A DNA stretch of 64,000 bases from Bradyrhizobium retamae (lineage in GTDB: Bacteria; Pseudomonadota; Alphaproteobacteria; Rhizobiales; Xanthobacteraceae), in assembly GCF_001440415.1 (NCBI RefSeq), contig NZ_LLYA01000160.1:1-64000 (forward strand). Direction: 5' to 3'. Below, piece after piece: positions 8,133 through 16,753 of the stretch (positions are counted from its first letter, which is position 1; each line of letters opens with the position of its first letter). The position numbers and the translations under genes were made by a program. Under the pieces are notes generated by a model. The model searched no databases. It saw only the letters and a program-made list of their open reading frames with translations, and was not told where the DNA came from.

Positions 8133-8714
8133 TCAGAGATGCGCGAGATAATGCGCGAGTGCTTCGATCTCTTCCTCGCTAAGGGAATAGGCGACGTCCG
8201 TCATCGCAGCCATCGCGCCGCCGGATCGCACTCCCGACTTGTACTCGCGCAGCGCCTTGACCAGGTATTCCTCGCGTTGGCCGGCGACGCGGGCGACCCC
8301 CTTGGTGCCGGCGTAGCTATCGGTGTGGCATGACGCGCAGCGCCGGCCAGCGGCCGCCTGCGCGCCCTTTTTGGAGAGATCAGGGTTTTCGTCAGGCTTG
8401 GGCGCTTTCGGCGGTTCGAGCGAAGCGTAGTAGGCGCCGAGGTTGCGAATATCCTCATTATTGAGCTGTTCGACGATCGGCTGCATCTGCTCGTTCTTGC
8501 GGGTGCCGGCACGAAAGAACACGAGCTGCCACTGGATGAATTGATCAGGCTGAGCCGCCAACGAGGGAGTGTTCTCGATCTGCGAAATACCGGCCTCGCC
8601 ATGACAACCGACGCACAGCTCGGCTTTCGCCTTGCCGGCCGCGATATCGGCGGCGCGGGCGAGCGGTACGCAAATCATGATCGCCAGCAGCGACCCCATT
8701 AATGCACTTCGCAT
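8133..8714 (-). CDS. Dihaem cytochrome c (c4-like)
   Basis: This 193-residue periplasmic protein has a signal peptide (MRSALMGSLLAIMICVPLARA) and two haem-binding motifs, CVGCH in the first half and CASCH in the second. Each half carries a downstream methionine candidate, as in cytochromes c4. The longer frame from 8789 would bury the signal peptide, so the ATG at 8714 is preferred. It lies 86 bases downstream of a periplasmic sugar-dehydrogenase-like gene on the same strand and is its likely electron acceptor. Confidence 0.9.
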   Translation of the reverse strand: MRSALMGSLLAIMICVPLARAADIAAGKAKAELCVGCHGEAGISQIENTPSLAAQPDQFIQWQLVFFRAGTRKNEQMQPIVEQLNNEDIRNLGAYYASLEPPKAPKPDENPDLSKKGAQAAAGRRCASCHTDSYAGTKGVARVAGQREEYLVKALREYKSGVRSGGAMAAMTDVAYSLSEEEIEALAHYLAHL

Positions 8715-8800
8715 TTCAACTACTCTCCGCCCGTGCATCAAACAATAAGGGCCGCGGCTACTCGTTCCCGAGCAACCGCAGCCTCTCATTTACTTAGGCG

Positions 8801-10063
8801 CTACTTCTTGGTGTAGCTGATGCGGTAGATCGCACCGGCCCAGTCGTCGGCCACGAGGATCGAACCGTCCTTGTCCAGCAATATATCGTTCGGCCGGCCG
8901 AGGTAGCCCTGGTCGCCTTCGAGCCAGCCGGAGGCAAAGATCTCGGATTTGGCGTTCTTGCCCTCGGCATCGACGATGACGCGCTTGATCCGGGCGCCCT
9001 GGTACTTATGCCGATTCCAGGAGCCGTGTTCGGCGATCAGGATGTTGTTCTTGTACTCGGCCGGGAATTGATCGCCGGTATAGAACTTCATGCCCAGCGG
9101 CGCGACGTGCGCGCCCAGATTGACGACGGGCGGCGTGAATTCCGAGCACTTGTGGCCCATCGCGAATTTCGGGTCCGGCATATCGCCCTGGTGGCAGTAG
9201 GGATAGCCGAAATGCTCGCCGATCCTGGAGATCATGTTCAGCTTGTCGCTCGGCATGTCGTCACTGATCCAGTCGCGGGCGTTCTCGGTAAACCAGTATC
9301 GCCCGCTGCGTGGATCGATGTCGCCGCCGACGCTGTTGCGGACGCCAAGCGCCCAGATTTCGGCATTGCCGGTCTTGGGATCGACGCGGCGTATTTGCGA
9401 AACGCTGGTCGGCGGAATGCCGATGTTGAATGGAGGACCGAATGGCAGGTAGAACCAGCCATCCTTGTCGACGGTGATGTATTTCCAACCATGGGCGATG
9501 TAGGACGGCATGTCGTCATACACCACCTTGCCGGTGCCGAGGTTGTCGAGATTGGCCTCGGCGTTTTCGTATTTGATCAGCTTGTCGACCGCGATGACGT
9601 AGAGCGCGCCATCGAGAAAGGCGAGGCCGGTCGGCATCTTGAGGCCCTTGAGAATGGTCTTGACCTCCTTCTTGCCGCCATTGTCCTTGATCGCATAGAC
9701 ATTGCCGAGGTCGAACGAGCCGACGAACAGCGTGCCCTTGTCGCCCCACGCCATCTGCCGTGCGGACAACACGTTGGACGCATAAACTTCGATCTTGAAG
9801 CCGTCGGGCAGCTTGATCTTCTTCATCATCGCCGCCAGTTCTGCGTCCGAGGCGCCGGTCGGCGGCCCTGACGGCGGAGCGAGGCCCTTTTGTTGTTCGG
9901 TCTCATCGCCGAGGAACCAGTCCGGCGGCGGATTATTCCAAAAATCCTTGGTGCCGGACTCGTATTTCTTCAGGGCCTTCTGTTGGGCGGAGGCCTGGCT
10001 GGCCCCCGCGACAACAAGGATGGCTGCGAGCGCAAGAATAGATCGATTGAAAGCCGCTTTCAT
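8801..10063 (-). CDS. PQQ-type sugar (sorbosone/glucose) dehydrogenase-like protein
   Basis: This 420-residue periplasmic protein has a clear signal peptide (SILALAAILVVAGASQASAQ). The body is a beta-propeller of the soluble glucose/sorbosone dehydrogenase family: repeats such as GDKGTLFVGSFDLGNVYAI, DGALYVIAVDKL and GSILVADDWAGAIYRISY, plus the segment FTENARDWISDDMPSDKLN. These enzymes oxidise aldoses with bound PQQ. Electrons would pass to the dihaem cytochrome encoded just downstream. The frame is open to 10381, but that extension has no signal sequence. The actual substrate is unknown. Confidence 0.85.
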   Translation of the reverse strand: MKAAFNRSILALAAILVVAGASQASAQQKALKKYESGTKDFWNNPPPDWFLGDETEQQKGLAPPSGPPTGASDAELAAMMKKIKLPDGFKIEVYASNVLSARQMAWGDKGTLFVGSFDLGNVYAIKDNGGKKEVKTILKGLKMPTGLAFLDGALYVIAVDKLIKYENAEANLDNLGTGKVVYDDMPSYIAHGWKYITVDKDGWFYLPFGPPFNIGIPPTSVSQIRRVDPKTGNAEIWALGVRNSVGGDIDPRSGRYWFTENARDWISDDMPSDKLNMISRIGEHFGYPYCHQGDMPDPKFAMGHKCSEFTPPVVNLGAHVAPLGMKFYTGDQFPAEYKNNILIAEHGSWNRHKYQGARIKRVIVDAEGKNAKSEIFASGWLEGDQGYLGRPNDILLDKDGSILVADDWAGAIYRISYTKK

Positions 10064-10483
10064 CGCGTCACTCCCTATGCAGCGCGGATGGGCCGCGCCT
10101 GTTATTATTTTGGACTTCGAGAGGCGAGTTTGGTCTGGTGAAGTGTGGCAGACCGGAAAATGGTAGCACATCCGTTGCGGCAGAGAAGCGCGCGCCGCGC
10201 GGCTCAATGCGACCAAGACAAATTGTGAGACGGATTGCCAAGCCGCACGTTCAATCCGAACTGCGCCCGCTGCATCGCAATATCCGCGTCGAGCTAGTGG
10301 GCGCAAGGCGCACGAGTGGGCGGCATTCCACATCAAGCGGATCGCTTGCGCTGTCACCCGATTGATAAACGAACAACGCAATTGTGGTCCATTTCATACA
10401 GGAGTGGATCAAACCCTGAGAAAACCATTCGGCATATCCTTCAATGTCTGTCTCCCCTCGCCCGGGTTTGAGCGAGCGTCCGT
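10064..10483. other. Divergent intergenic region
   Basis: This 420-base gap separates the minus-strand dehydrogenase from the plus-strand DUF2235 gene and must hold both promoters. I see no clear -35/-10 pair, no strong inverted repeat and no credible small gene. Confidence 0.5.
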
Positions 10484-13126
10484 ATGGCCAACAAGCGGAT
10501 CATTCTGCTCTCGGACGGCACCGGCAATTCCGCCGGCAAGGTCTGGCGGACGAATGTCTGGCGTGTGTTTGAATCGCATGATCTGACCAGTTCGCAACAG
10601 ATCGCGTTCTACGACGACGGGGTCGGCACCTCGTCCTTCAAGCCGTTCGCGATCCTGGGCGGCGCCTTCGGCTTCGGCCTGAAGCGGAACGTGCTCGATA
10701 TCTACAAGTTTGCCTGCCGCAACTATCGTTCGCATCTGGACTATCTGGCGCTAGAGGCTGCCGTTGCGAAGGCCGAGGGTCGCGAAGAGAGATACGGTCC
10801 CTGGCAGAGCGACGACATCTTTGCATTCGGGTTCAGCCGAGGGGCCTTCACCATCCGCGTGGTGAACGGTCTGATCTGCGAACAGGGCCTGGTGAAGTAC
10901 CAGACCGAAGAAGAACTCGATCGAAAGGTCGCGGCGGCCTACCGGGCGCACCGGGCAGAGACGTTCAAGTCGCGGTTTCAAGTCGAATGGGTTTTTCGAA
11001 AGCTGCGCAACCTGTTCGTATCAGCCAAGCACGACAAGAACGAGCGCCCGGTCGATCACATCGCCTTCCTCGGCCTTTGGGATACCGTCGCCGCCTACGG
11101 CCTGCCCATCGACGAAATGACCCGCGGCGTCAGCCGGTATCTCTGGCCGCTCGAACTGCCGGACCGGCAGCTCCATCCGTTGGTCCGCAAAGCCTGCCAT
11201 GCGCTCTCGCTCGACGATGAGCGCACCACGTTTCATCCGCTGCTGTGGGACGAGAGTCCGGAGACCGTTGTCACCGATACCCGAAGGACCAGTTCGGAAC
11301 GGATCACGCAGGTCTGGTTCGCCGGCGTGCATTCAAATGTCGGCGGTGGATATCCGGACGACTCGCTCGCGCATGTGTCGCTGACCTGGATGTTATCAGA
11401 GGCGCGCAGCCGCGGCCTTACCTTGAAGGCGGCGCCGGGAGCCGATCCCGACGCATTCACGCGAGTGCGATCGACCCAGGACAAGGACGGCCGCATCTAT
11501 GATTCCCGCAACGGGCTCGGCGGCTACTACCGCTATGGGCCACGGAGCGTGGCCGCGTTGTCGGATACGAAATTTTCCGACGACAAGCGCGATTGCGTGA
11601 AGATCGCAATACCGAAGATCCACGAAAGCGTATTCGACCGGATCTCCGTCGACGCGCATCTCTATGCGCCGGTCGCACTGCCACCGGTCTATGAAATATT
11701 GACCTACGACGAGAGGATCGTCACCCCCGACAAGCTGACCGTCCCGCCGGGCAGGCCGAAATATGAGAGCCTGGCCTCCGCCCGTCAGCGCGAGCTCACC
11801 CAGGAGCACGTCGTCGGAAGTTCGATCTGGCGGCGACGCATCATCTATTTCCTGACCGTCATCGCGTCGCTCTATTTGCTGACCTATCCGCTTACATCCA
11901 CCGCGCCGGCGGCCGCCGAATTCACCACGCCCCTCCGGCCGCTTTCCGACCTCATTCGGATGGTCGGGCTCACTTTGCCGGGCGCGGCCTCACGCTGGAT
12001 CAATGCCTATGCGAGGGAGCCGCTCTGGTTTGTGCTTTGCGCCGGTCTTGTTGCGCTGCTGCTATGGTTGAGCGCCAGGCTTAAGGACCGGATCACCGAT
12101 CAGATGCGCCGCGCGTGGCGGGTGAGCCTTGCAAAGGTCGACCTGCACCGGGGCGAATCCAAACCAAGGCTCGGCCTGAGCACATCGCAAATGGTGGTGC
12201 TGGCTGGCCTGCTCTTTGTCGCGCTCTATCCGCTACCGGGTTGGACCGGCTACAGCTTGCCAAAGCTGTCTGCCTCGCCGCAGACCTTCATCGACCGAAT
12301 AACCCACCCCTATTTCCAGTTCTTCGCCTTTGCCGTCCTAGTCACCATGTTGCTCCCCGACAGGACTATCGCGGGCTTCAGACTGAAGGACGCCTACCGG
12401 CGATTGCTCACCAACATCAAACTCAAGGTCGCGCCCGCATTCTTTGCGGTTTTCTTCCTGGTCGGCGGCATCGCTTTCGCCAGCCACTATCTTTTCAACA
12501 TTCGCGACAGCCTTGGCCACTTCTGCCAGCCAGCGGAGAAGCCAATCACGCTGGAGGTGTGCGACCCCGATGATATGAAGCTGTGCAAGCGCGCACCCGA
12601 CGGCAGCTTCCATGGCACCTGCACGTCGGCGGCGTGCCGAGGGGTCGACTTGGCCGCATTCAACACCGCCGACCTTTGCACACCCGTGGGCGTCATGCTC
12701 GAGAGGCGCGGACATTATCAGTTCATTCTGGAAAAGGATGGCGACTGGTCGTTTCTCGGCGCGCCATCGGGCCCGGGCGGAATGCCTCTCCGTGCGTTCT
12801 TGCCCAACTGGAAAAAGAACGGTGTAACAACCGATCCGACCGTTCCACTGGGCCGATTCGCTTTGCTGGCGGCGGCTTACCCGCTCAAGCGAACGCTCGA
12901 CCGGCCCTTTGGCCACGTTATCCTTCGCTACGGCGAGACCGGCAATGAGGAGAACTTCATTGATGGCGAGCCGGCGAACGGCCGTCTTGACGAGAAATTC
13001 AGAGCGACCCGCGACGGGCAGTTGTTCGTCTATCTGAACCAGCCGGTCAGCGGCGTCTTTCCGGGCCTGTTTCGCAACGTGAATTCGGGAAAGGCAAGGG
13101 TCTGGGTCTATCGCATCCCGAGATGA
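10484..13126 (+). CDS. DUF2235 alpha/beta-hydrolase membrane protein with Cys-rich C-terminus
   Basis: This 880-residue protein starts MANKRIILLSDGTGNSAGK, the standard DUF2235 opening, and has the nucleophile elbow GFSRGAF near residue 120. DUF2235 proteins are lipase-like hydrolases related to the Tle1 phospholipases of type VI secretion. After about residue 445 come five hydrophobic segments (IIYFLTVIASLYLLTYPL, WFVLCAGLVALLLWL, MVVLAGLLFVALYPLPGW, FFAFAVLVTMLLPD, FFAVFFLVGGIAFASHYLF). The rest, probably periplasmic, has six cysteines between about 684 and 735. It ends with a stretch (GQLFVYLNQ...NSGKARVWVYRI) that resembles the end of PA-IL/LecA-like sugar-binding domains. No type VI genes are nearby. 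Confidence 0.82.
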   Translation: MANKRIILLSDGTGNSAGKVWRTNVWRVFESHDLTSSQQIAFYDDGVGTSSFKPFAILGGAFGFGLKRNVLDIYKFACRNYRSHLDYLALEAAVAKAEGREERYGPWQSDDIFAFGFSRGAFTIRVVNGLICEQGLVKYQTEEELDRKVAAAYRAHRAETFKSRFQVEWVFRKLRNLFVSAKHDKNERPVDHIAFLGLWDTVAAYGLPIDEMTRGVSRYLWPLELPDRQLHPLVRKACHALSLDDERTTFHPLLWDESPETVVTDTRRTSSERITQVWFAGVHSNVGGGYPDDSLAHVSLTWMLSEARSRGLTLKAAPGADPDAFTRVRSTQDKDGRIYDSRNGLGGYYRYGPRSVAALSDTKFSDDKRDCVKIAIPKIHESVFDRISVDAHLYAPVALPPVYEILTYDERIVTPDKLTVPPGRPKYESLASARQRELTQEHVVGSSIWRRRIIYFLTVIASLYLLTYPLTSTAPAAAEFTTPLRPLSDLIRMVGLTLPGAASRWINAYAREPLWFVLCAGLVALLLWLSARLKDRITDQMRRAWRVSLAKVDLHRGESKPRLGLSTSQMVVLAGLLFVALYPLPGWTGYSLPKLSASPQTFIDRITHPYFQFFAFAVLVTMLLPDRTIAGFRLKDAYRRLLTNIKLKVAPAFFAVFFLVGGIAFASHYLFNIRDSLGHFCQPAEKPITLEVCDPDDMKLCKRAPDGSFHGTCTSAACRGVDLAAFNTADLCTPVGVMLERRGHYQFILEKDGDWSFLGAPSGPGGMPLRAFLPNWKKNGVTTDPTVPLGRFALLAAAYPLKRTLDRPFGHVILRYGETGNEENFIDGEPANGRLDEKFRATRDGQLFVYLNQPVSGVFPGLFRNVNSGKARVWVYRIPR

Positions 13127-13179
13127 GCAACCGTTGGGTAGAGATGCCGCCGCCGGAGGCGCACCCGTTGTCGGCTGCA

Positions 13180-13209
13180 AACGAAAGGCCGCCAAAATGG
13201 CGGCCGTTC
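13180..13209 (-). terminator. Intrinsic terminator of tRNA-Gly
   Basis: On the minus strand GGCCGCC and GGCGGCC (13199-13205 and 13187-13193) form a 7-bp GC stem with a 5-base loop, followed by TTTCGTTT. It lies about 30 bases past the tRNA 3' end. It could also act weakly on the converging DUF2235 transcript. Confidence 0.7.
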
Positions 13210-13240
13210 GTTGGATCTAGTGCTTTGCCATAGAGAAATC

Positions 13241-13315
<75 letters not shown>

Positions 13316-13774
13316 ATCCGAGATGGCGGCGATCGCGCGCCGTCAACGGCAGACCTATGCCAAATGCGGGCTGCGAATGCAACAGTCCGCGCACGGTCCG
13401 AAGCTTTTCCGGATAATCTGATTTCTTTGATCAAAAAGGCTCGAATCGGCCCGAAACAACGGCATAATGGAATTTATCGGGCCTCGTGCCATCGTCGGGA
13501 ACCCAGAGTTAGCCGCCAGCGCGATAGCCCGATTCGCGGGGCCCCTGGCCCACCCAGACGGCTCGGAACGCCGGCCGGAGCGGCGGTTGCACCCTTCATT
13601 CGCCGAATGTCCACGGTCGGCACAGCTTGCGGAAGGCGGCGGCGCCCGGACCGATTGATTTTTGCGGCCAAGCCGCCATCTAGCGAACGAGAACTTGGTT
13701 CCGGACCGTGCTAGAAGCAGCGGACCCGCAGCCGATATTCTGCGTTCCTTCTCGAGACATCAGGCGAGGATACC
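13316..13774. other. Intergenic region without recognised gene
   Basis: This gap of about 460 bases lies between the divergent tRNA-Gly and cnoX genes. Promoters for both are expected. I found no credible coding frame, repeat family member or strong hairpin. Confidence 0.5.
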
Positions 13775-14698
13775 GTGACGATAGTTGAGCAGGGCGGCGG
13801 CCCGGCACCGCAGGCAGTACCCGATCTGATCAAGGAGACGACCACCCAGACCTTCGTGAAGGATGTCATCGAGGAATCGAAGCGCCAGCCGGTGCTGATC
13901 GACTTCTGGGCGCCCTGGTGCGGTCCCTGCCGTCAGCTCACGCCGGTGCTGGAAAAGGCGGTTCGGGCCGCCAAGGGTAAGGTCAAACTGGTCAAGATGA
14001 ATATCGACGAGCATCCAGCCATTCCGGGCCAGATGGGCATTCAGTCGATCCCGGCGGTGATCGCGTTCGTGGGCGGCCAACCCGCCGACGGTTTCATGGG
14101 CGCGGTGCCGGAGAGCCAGGTTAACGCCTTCATCGACAAGCTCACCAAGGGCATGACGGCACCGGGTGAGCCGAACATTGCAGAAATCCTGAAGGAGGCC
14201 GAGGCCGTGCTGGCAGAAGGCGATCCGGCCGCCGCTGCACAGATTTATGCCGAGATACTCGGTTTCGATGCCACCAATATCGCCGCACTGGCGGGACTGT
14301 CGAAGTGCTACGTGACGACGGGCGCCGTCGAACAAGCCAAGCAGACCATCGCGATGGTGCCGGAATCGAAGCGCAACGATGCCGCCGTCAAGGCGGTGCA
14401 GGCCTCGATCGACCTTGCCGAGCAGGCGCAGTCGGTCGGCCCGGTGACCGAGCTCGAACAAAAGGTCGCCGCAAACCCGCTCGACCATCAGGCGCGATTC
14501 GACTTGGCGACGGCGCTCAATGCGCTCGGCCAGCGTAACGAGGCGACCAACCAGTTGCTGGAAATCGTCAAGCGCGATCGCAAGTGGAACGACGACGGCG
14601 CGCGCAAGCAGCTCGTGCAGTTTTTCGAGGCTTGGGGCGGCACCGACGAAGCTACGGTCGAGGGACGCAAGCGGCTGTCGACGATCCTTTTCTCGTAG
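13775..14698 (+). CDS. cnoX: CnoX-like thioredoxin/TPR chaperedoxin
   Basis: This 307-residue cytoplasmic protein joins an N-terminal thioredoxin domain to a tetratricopeptide-like helical C-terminal half. The active site WCGPC lies near residues 47-51 (DFWAPWCGPCRQL) and IQSIPAV supplies the cis-proline. E. coli CnoX (YbbN), with the same architecture, has SxxC; members retaining CxxC, as here, are redox-active holdases that pass substrates to GroEL/DnaK. The start is GTG at 13775 with AGGCGAGGA upstream. A Lon-substrate-domain gene follows 75 bases downstream, consistent with a proteostasis operon. Confidence 0.88.
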   Translation: MTIVEQGGGPAPQAVPDLIKETTTQTFVKDVIEESKRQPVLIDFWAPWCGPCRQLTPVLEKAVRAAKGKVKLVKMNIDEHPAIPGQMGIQSIPAVIAFVGGQPADGFMGAVPESQVNAFIDKLTKGMTAPGEPNIAEILKEAEAVLAEGDPAAAAQIYAEILGFDATNIAALAGLSKCYVTTGAVEQAKQTIAMVPESKRNDAAVKAVQASIDLAEQAQSVGPVTELEQKVAANPLDHQARFDLATALNALGQRNEATNQLLEIVKRDRKWNDDGARKQLVQFFEAWGGTDEATVEGRKRLSTILFS

Positions 14699-14773
14699 GC
14701 GTAGTCCACGCGCGCGGGACATGGTTTTGTGAAGAGAACACCCACCGAACCAACGAACTGACCGGGACTGCAG

Positions 14774-15448
14774 ATGCCGATCAATGCCGAATACCGCGGA
14801 CCCGGCGAGCTTCCCGAAATCATTCCGGTATTTCCGTTGCCGGGCGCGCTGTTGCTGCCGCGCGGCCAGATGCCGCTCAATATTTTCGAGCCGCGCTATC
14901 TGGCGATGGTGGACGACGCGTTGCGCGACGGCCACCGGCTGATCGGGATGATCCAGCCGGACATTTCCCACACCAGGGACGAGGCAAGGCCCGAGCTGTT
15001 CCGGGTCGGCTGCGTCGGCCGCATTACCCAGCTCGCCGAATCCGGCGACGGCCGCTACATCCTCGAATTGACCGGGGTCGCGCGCTTCAAGGTGGTCGAG
15101 GAAATCGCAACACTGACTGCGTACCGGCAATGCAAGGTGGACTTCTTCCCCTATGCCGACGACTTCGTCGCGCGTAAAGGCGAGGAGGAAGTCGACCGTA
15201 CGGCGTTGCTCGACGTGCTAAACGATTTTCTAAAAGCCAACAATCTGAAGGTGGATTGGGAAGGTATCGAGAGCGCGCCGAACGAGGCGCTGGTCAACGC
15301 GCTCGCGATGATGTCGCCGTATGGTCCGGCGGAGAAACAGGCGATGCTGGAGGCGCCGGACCTGAAAACCCGCGCCGAGATCCTGATCGCGGTGACCGAA
15401 ATGGACCTCGCCAAGAAAGGCACCAGCGGCGACACCGGGCTGCAGTAA
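14774..15448 (+). CDS. LON peptidase substrate-binding domain protein
   Basis: This 224-residue protein corresponds to the N-terminal substrate-recognition domain of Lon protease without the ATPase or protease parts. The signature IIPVFPLPGALLLPRGQMPLNIFEPRY at residues 16-42 is typical, followed by a beta-rich part and a helical C-terminus. Its biochemical role is not established; it may bind unfolded protein. It follows cnoX on the same strand and is probably co-transcribed. Confidence 0.9.
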   Translation: MPINAEYRGPGELPEIIPVFPLPGALLLPRGQMPLNIFEPRYLAMVDDALRDGHRLIGMIQPDISHTRDEARPELFRVGCVGRITQLAESGDGRYILELTGVARFKVVEEIATLTAYRQCKVDFFPYADDFVARKGEEEVDRTALLDVLNDFLKANNLKVDWEGIESAPNEALVNALAMMSPYGPAEKQAMLEAPDLKTRAEILIAVTEMDLAKKGTSGDTGLQ

Positions 15449-15452
15449 CCCT

Positions 15453-15803
15453 CTAGTATCCTGCCACCGCGAGCACGACGACGGCGCCGAGGGCTTTCCA
15501 GCCGAAGCCGCGGCCGCGCGACCACCACGCATTGGCGGCGGCGGCAAAGGCGTAGACCGCGACGATCGTTGCGACGATCCAGTGCCGCGCGCTCTCCGAT
15601 CCAAACGAGGGCGCGGCAATCAGCAGCACTCCGCCGCCAATCCAGGCCACCGTACCCGCCTGCCATACCAGGCGGATGAGGGTGCGCAGGCTTTCGGGCT
15701 GAATGGTCGCCTTGGCGAACACCTTAGTTTCCCCGAGCATGCCGTGAATCAAGGCCACCGCTATGCCGGCAACGCCGGCGCATTGCAGAATGAGATCGCG
15801 CAT
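15453..15803 (-). CDS. Small four-helix membrane protein, TetR-linked
   Basis: This 116-residue protein has four hydrophobic segments: AGVAGIAVALIHGML, LIRLVWQAGTVAWIGGGVLLIAA, WIVATIVAVYAFAAAANAWW and ALGAVVVLAVAGY. I do not recognise a named family. It is divergent from a TetR regulator, and a perfect operator palindrome at 15816-15833 sits just upstream of its ATG, so it is the likely target of that repressor. Its stop is 5 bases from the stop of the converging Lon-domain gene. Confidence 0.75.
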   Translation of the reverse strand: MRDLILQCAGVAGIAVALIHGMLGETKVFAKATIQPESLRTLIRLVWQAGTVAWIGGGVLLIAAPSFGSESARHWIVATIVAVYAFAAAANAWWSRGRGFGWKALGAVVVLAVAGY

Positions 15804-15815
15804 CGGATAACCTCT

Positions 15816-15833
15816 CCATACAGAGCTGTATGG
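15816..15833. promoter_or_regulatory. TetR operator, copy 1
   Basis: CCATACAG and CTGTATGG form a perfect 8-bp inverted repeat with a 2-base spacer, 13 bases upstream of the small membrane protein gene. A second, imperfect copy lies 43 bases to the right. The spacing of about four helical turns puts both on one face of the DNA. Confidence 0.7.
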
Positions 15834-15858
15834 TTATGCGGTGCATTCTGGTGCTTGT

Positions 15859-15876
15859 CAATACACTGATGTATGG
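15859..15876. promoter_or_regulatory. TetR operator, copy 2
   Basis: CAATACAC-TG-ATGTATGG repeats the 18-base design of the first operator with two mismatched positions. It ends 22 bases before the TetR start codon, which fits autoregulation. Confidence 0.65.
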
Positions 15877-15898
15877 TGGTGATAGCGCGGAACCCAGC

Positions 15899-16435
15899 AT
15901 GAGCGATCAATTATCGGCAAAGGACTGGCTCGATCAGGGCCTGAAGACGTTGGCGACCCGTGGCTTCACCGCACTGAAGGCGGAGCCTTTGGCCAAGACG
16001 ATGGGAGTGTCGCGCGGCAGCTTCTATTGGCATTTCGCCGATATCGGCGCGTTCCATGCCGCTATACTCGCGCGTTGGCATGAGGTCGCGGCCGAGCAGA
16101 TCATCGCCAATGTCGAGGCGGCCTCGAAGGACGAGAACCCGCTCGCGCTGCTGCTGCGCCGCGTGTTCGGTGAACGGCTGATGTTGGAACGGGCGGTCCG
16201 CACCTGGGCGAGCGTCGATCCCGCCGCCCGCGCCGCCGTGCAGGCGATCGACCGGCGCCGGCTCGGCTATGTCGAAGGTCTTTTGACGCAATCCGGACTG
16301 TCGACGGATGTGGCCCGCGCCCGGGCGCAAATCCTGTATTGGGCATTTCTCGGCTTTGCGCTATCGGACCAGCCGTTGTCGAAAGCACGCCAAGAGGTCG
16401 TGGTCGACGAACTGGTGCGGATGGCCGCGTCATGA
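15899..16435 (+). CDS. TetR/AcrR family transcriptional regulator
   Basis: This is a 178-residue repressor. The N-terminal helix-turn-helix spans about residues 20-50 (GFTALKAEPLAKTMGVSRGSFYWHF). The C-terminal helices form the ligand-binding and dimer domain. The frame extends to 15830, but the ATG at 15899 (MSDQLSAKDW) is preferred because the extension would run through the operators. Two similar palindromes in the divergent promoter are its probable binding sites, giving control of itself and of the small membrane protein. The ligand is unknown. Confidence 0.9.
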   Translation: MSDQLSAKDWLDQGLKTLATRGFTALKAEPLAKTMGVSRGSFYWHFADIGAFHAAILARWHEVAAEQIIANVEAASKDENPLALLLRRVFGERLMLERAVRTWASVDPAARAAVQAIDRRRLGYVEGLLTQSGLSTDVARARAQILYWAFLGFALSDQPLSKARQEVVVDELVRMAAS

Positions 16436-16485
16436 CACCTCGCGATTTGGTATGCTAAGGGGCTACGCCTATCTGGAGACAGTAA

Positions 16486-16683
16486 ATGACAGCCCCGCCC
16501 GAACGCCTCGACGGCACCGTCGATCCAAAGTTGCTGGAGATCCTGGTCTGTCCGGTGACCAAGGGTCCGCTCGAATTCGATTCGAACCGGCAGGAATTGA
16601 TTTCGCGTTCCGCCAAGCTCGCCTATCCGATCCGCGACGGCATCCCGATCATGCTGCCGGAAGAGGCACGGAAGATCGAGTGA
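16486..16683 (+). CDS. Trm112 family protein (UPF0434)
   Basis: This is a 65-residue protein. LLEILVCPVTKGPLEFD and the C-terminal LAYPIRDGIPIML are the hallmarks of the bacterial Trm112-like (UPF0434/YcaR) group. In eukaryotes Trm112 activates methyltransferases; the bacterial role is not clear. The zinc-binding cysteine pairs are incomplete, as in many bacterial members: only one cysteine is seen. Confidence 0.88.
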   Translation: MTAPPERLDGTVDPKLLEILVCPVTKGPLEFDSNRQELISRSAKLAYPIRDGIPIMLPEEARKIE

Positions 16684-16693
16684 CGAAGCCGGC

Positions 16694-16752
16694 GGATGGT
16701 GAGTGGCGAATAGCGAATGGTCTATTCGCCGCTCCCTATTCGCCATTCGCCT
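16694..16752. repeat. Palindromic repeat, GAATAGCGAAT family
   Basis: GTGAGTGGCGAATAGCGAATGG is followed by CTATTCGCC and CTATTCGCCATTCGCC, a self-complementary unit like that at 7047-7124. It lies between converging genes, directly at the 3' end of the ubiquinone-type hydroxylase gene. Confidence 0.6.
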
Positions 16753-16753
16753 T

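Noticed and set aside
10362..10586. Possible small gene upstream of the DUF2235 gene
   Set aside because: It overlaps the real start in another frame, and its sequence shows no recognisable feature.
13760..15130. 456-codon minus-strand open frame opposite cnoX and the Lon-domain gene
   Set aside because: It is an antisense shadow; both plus-strand genes have complete domain signatures.
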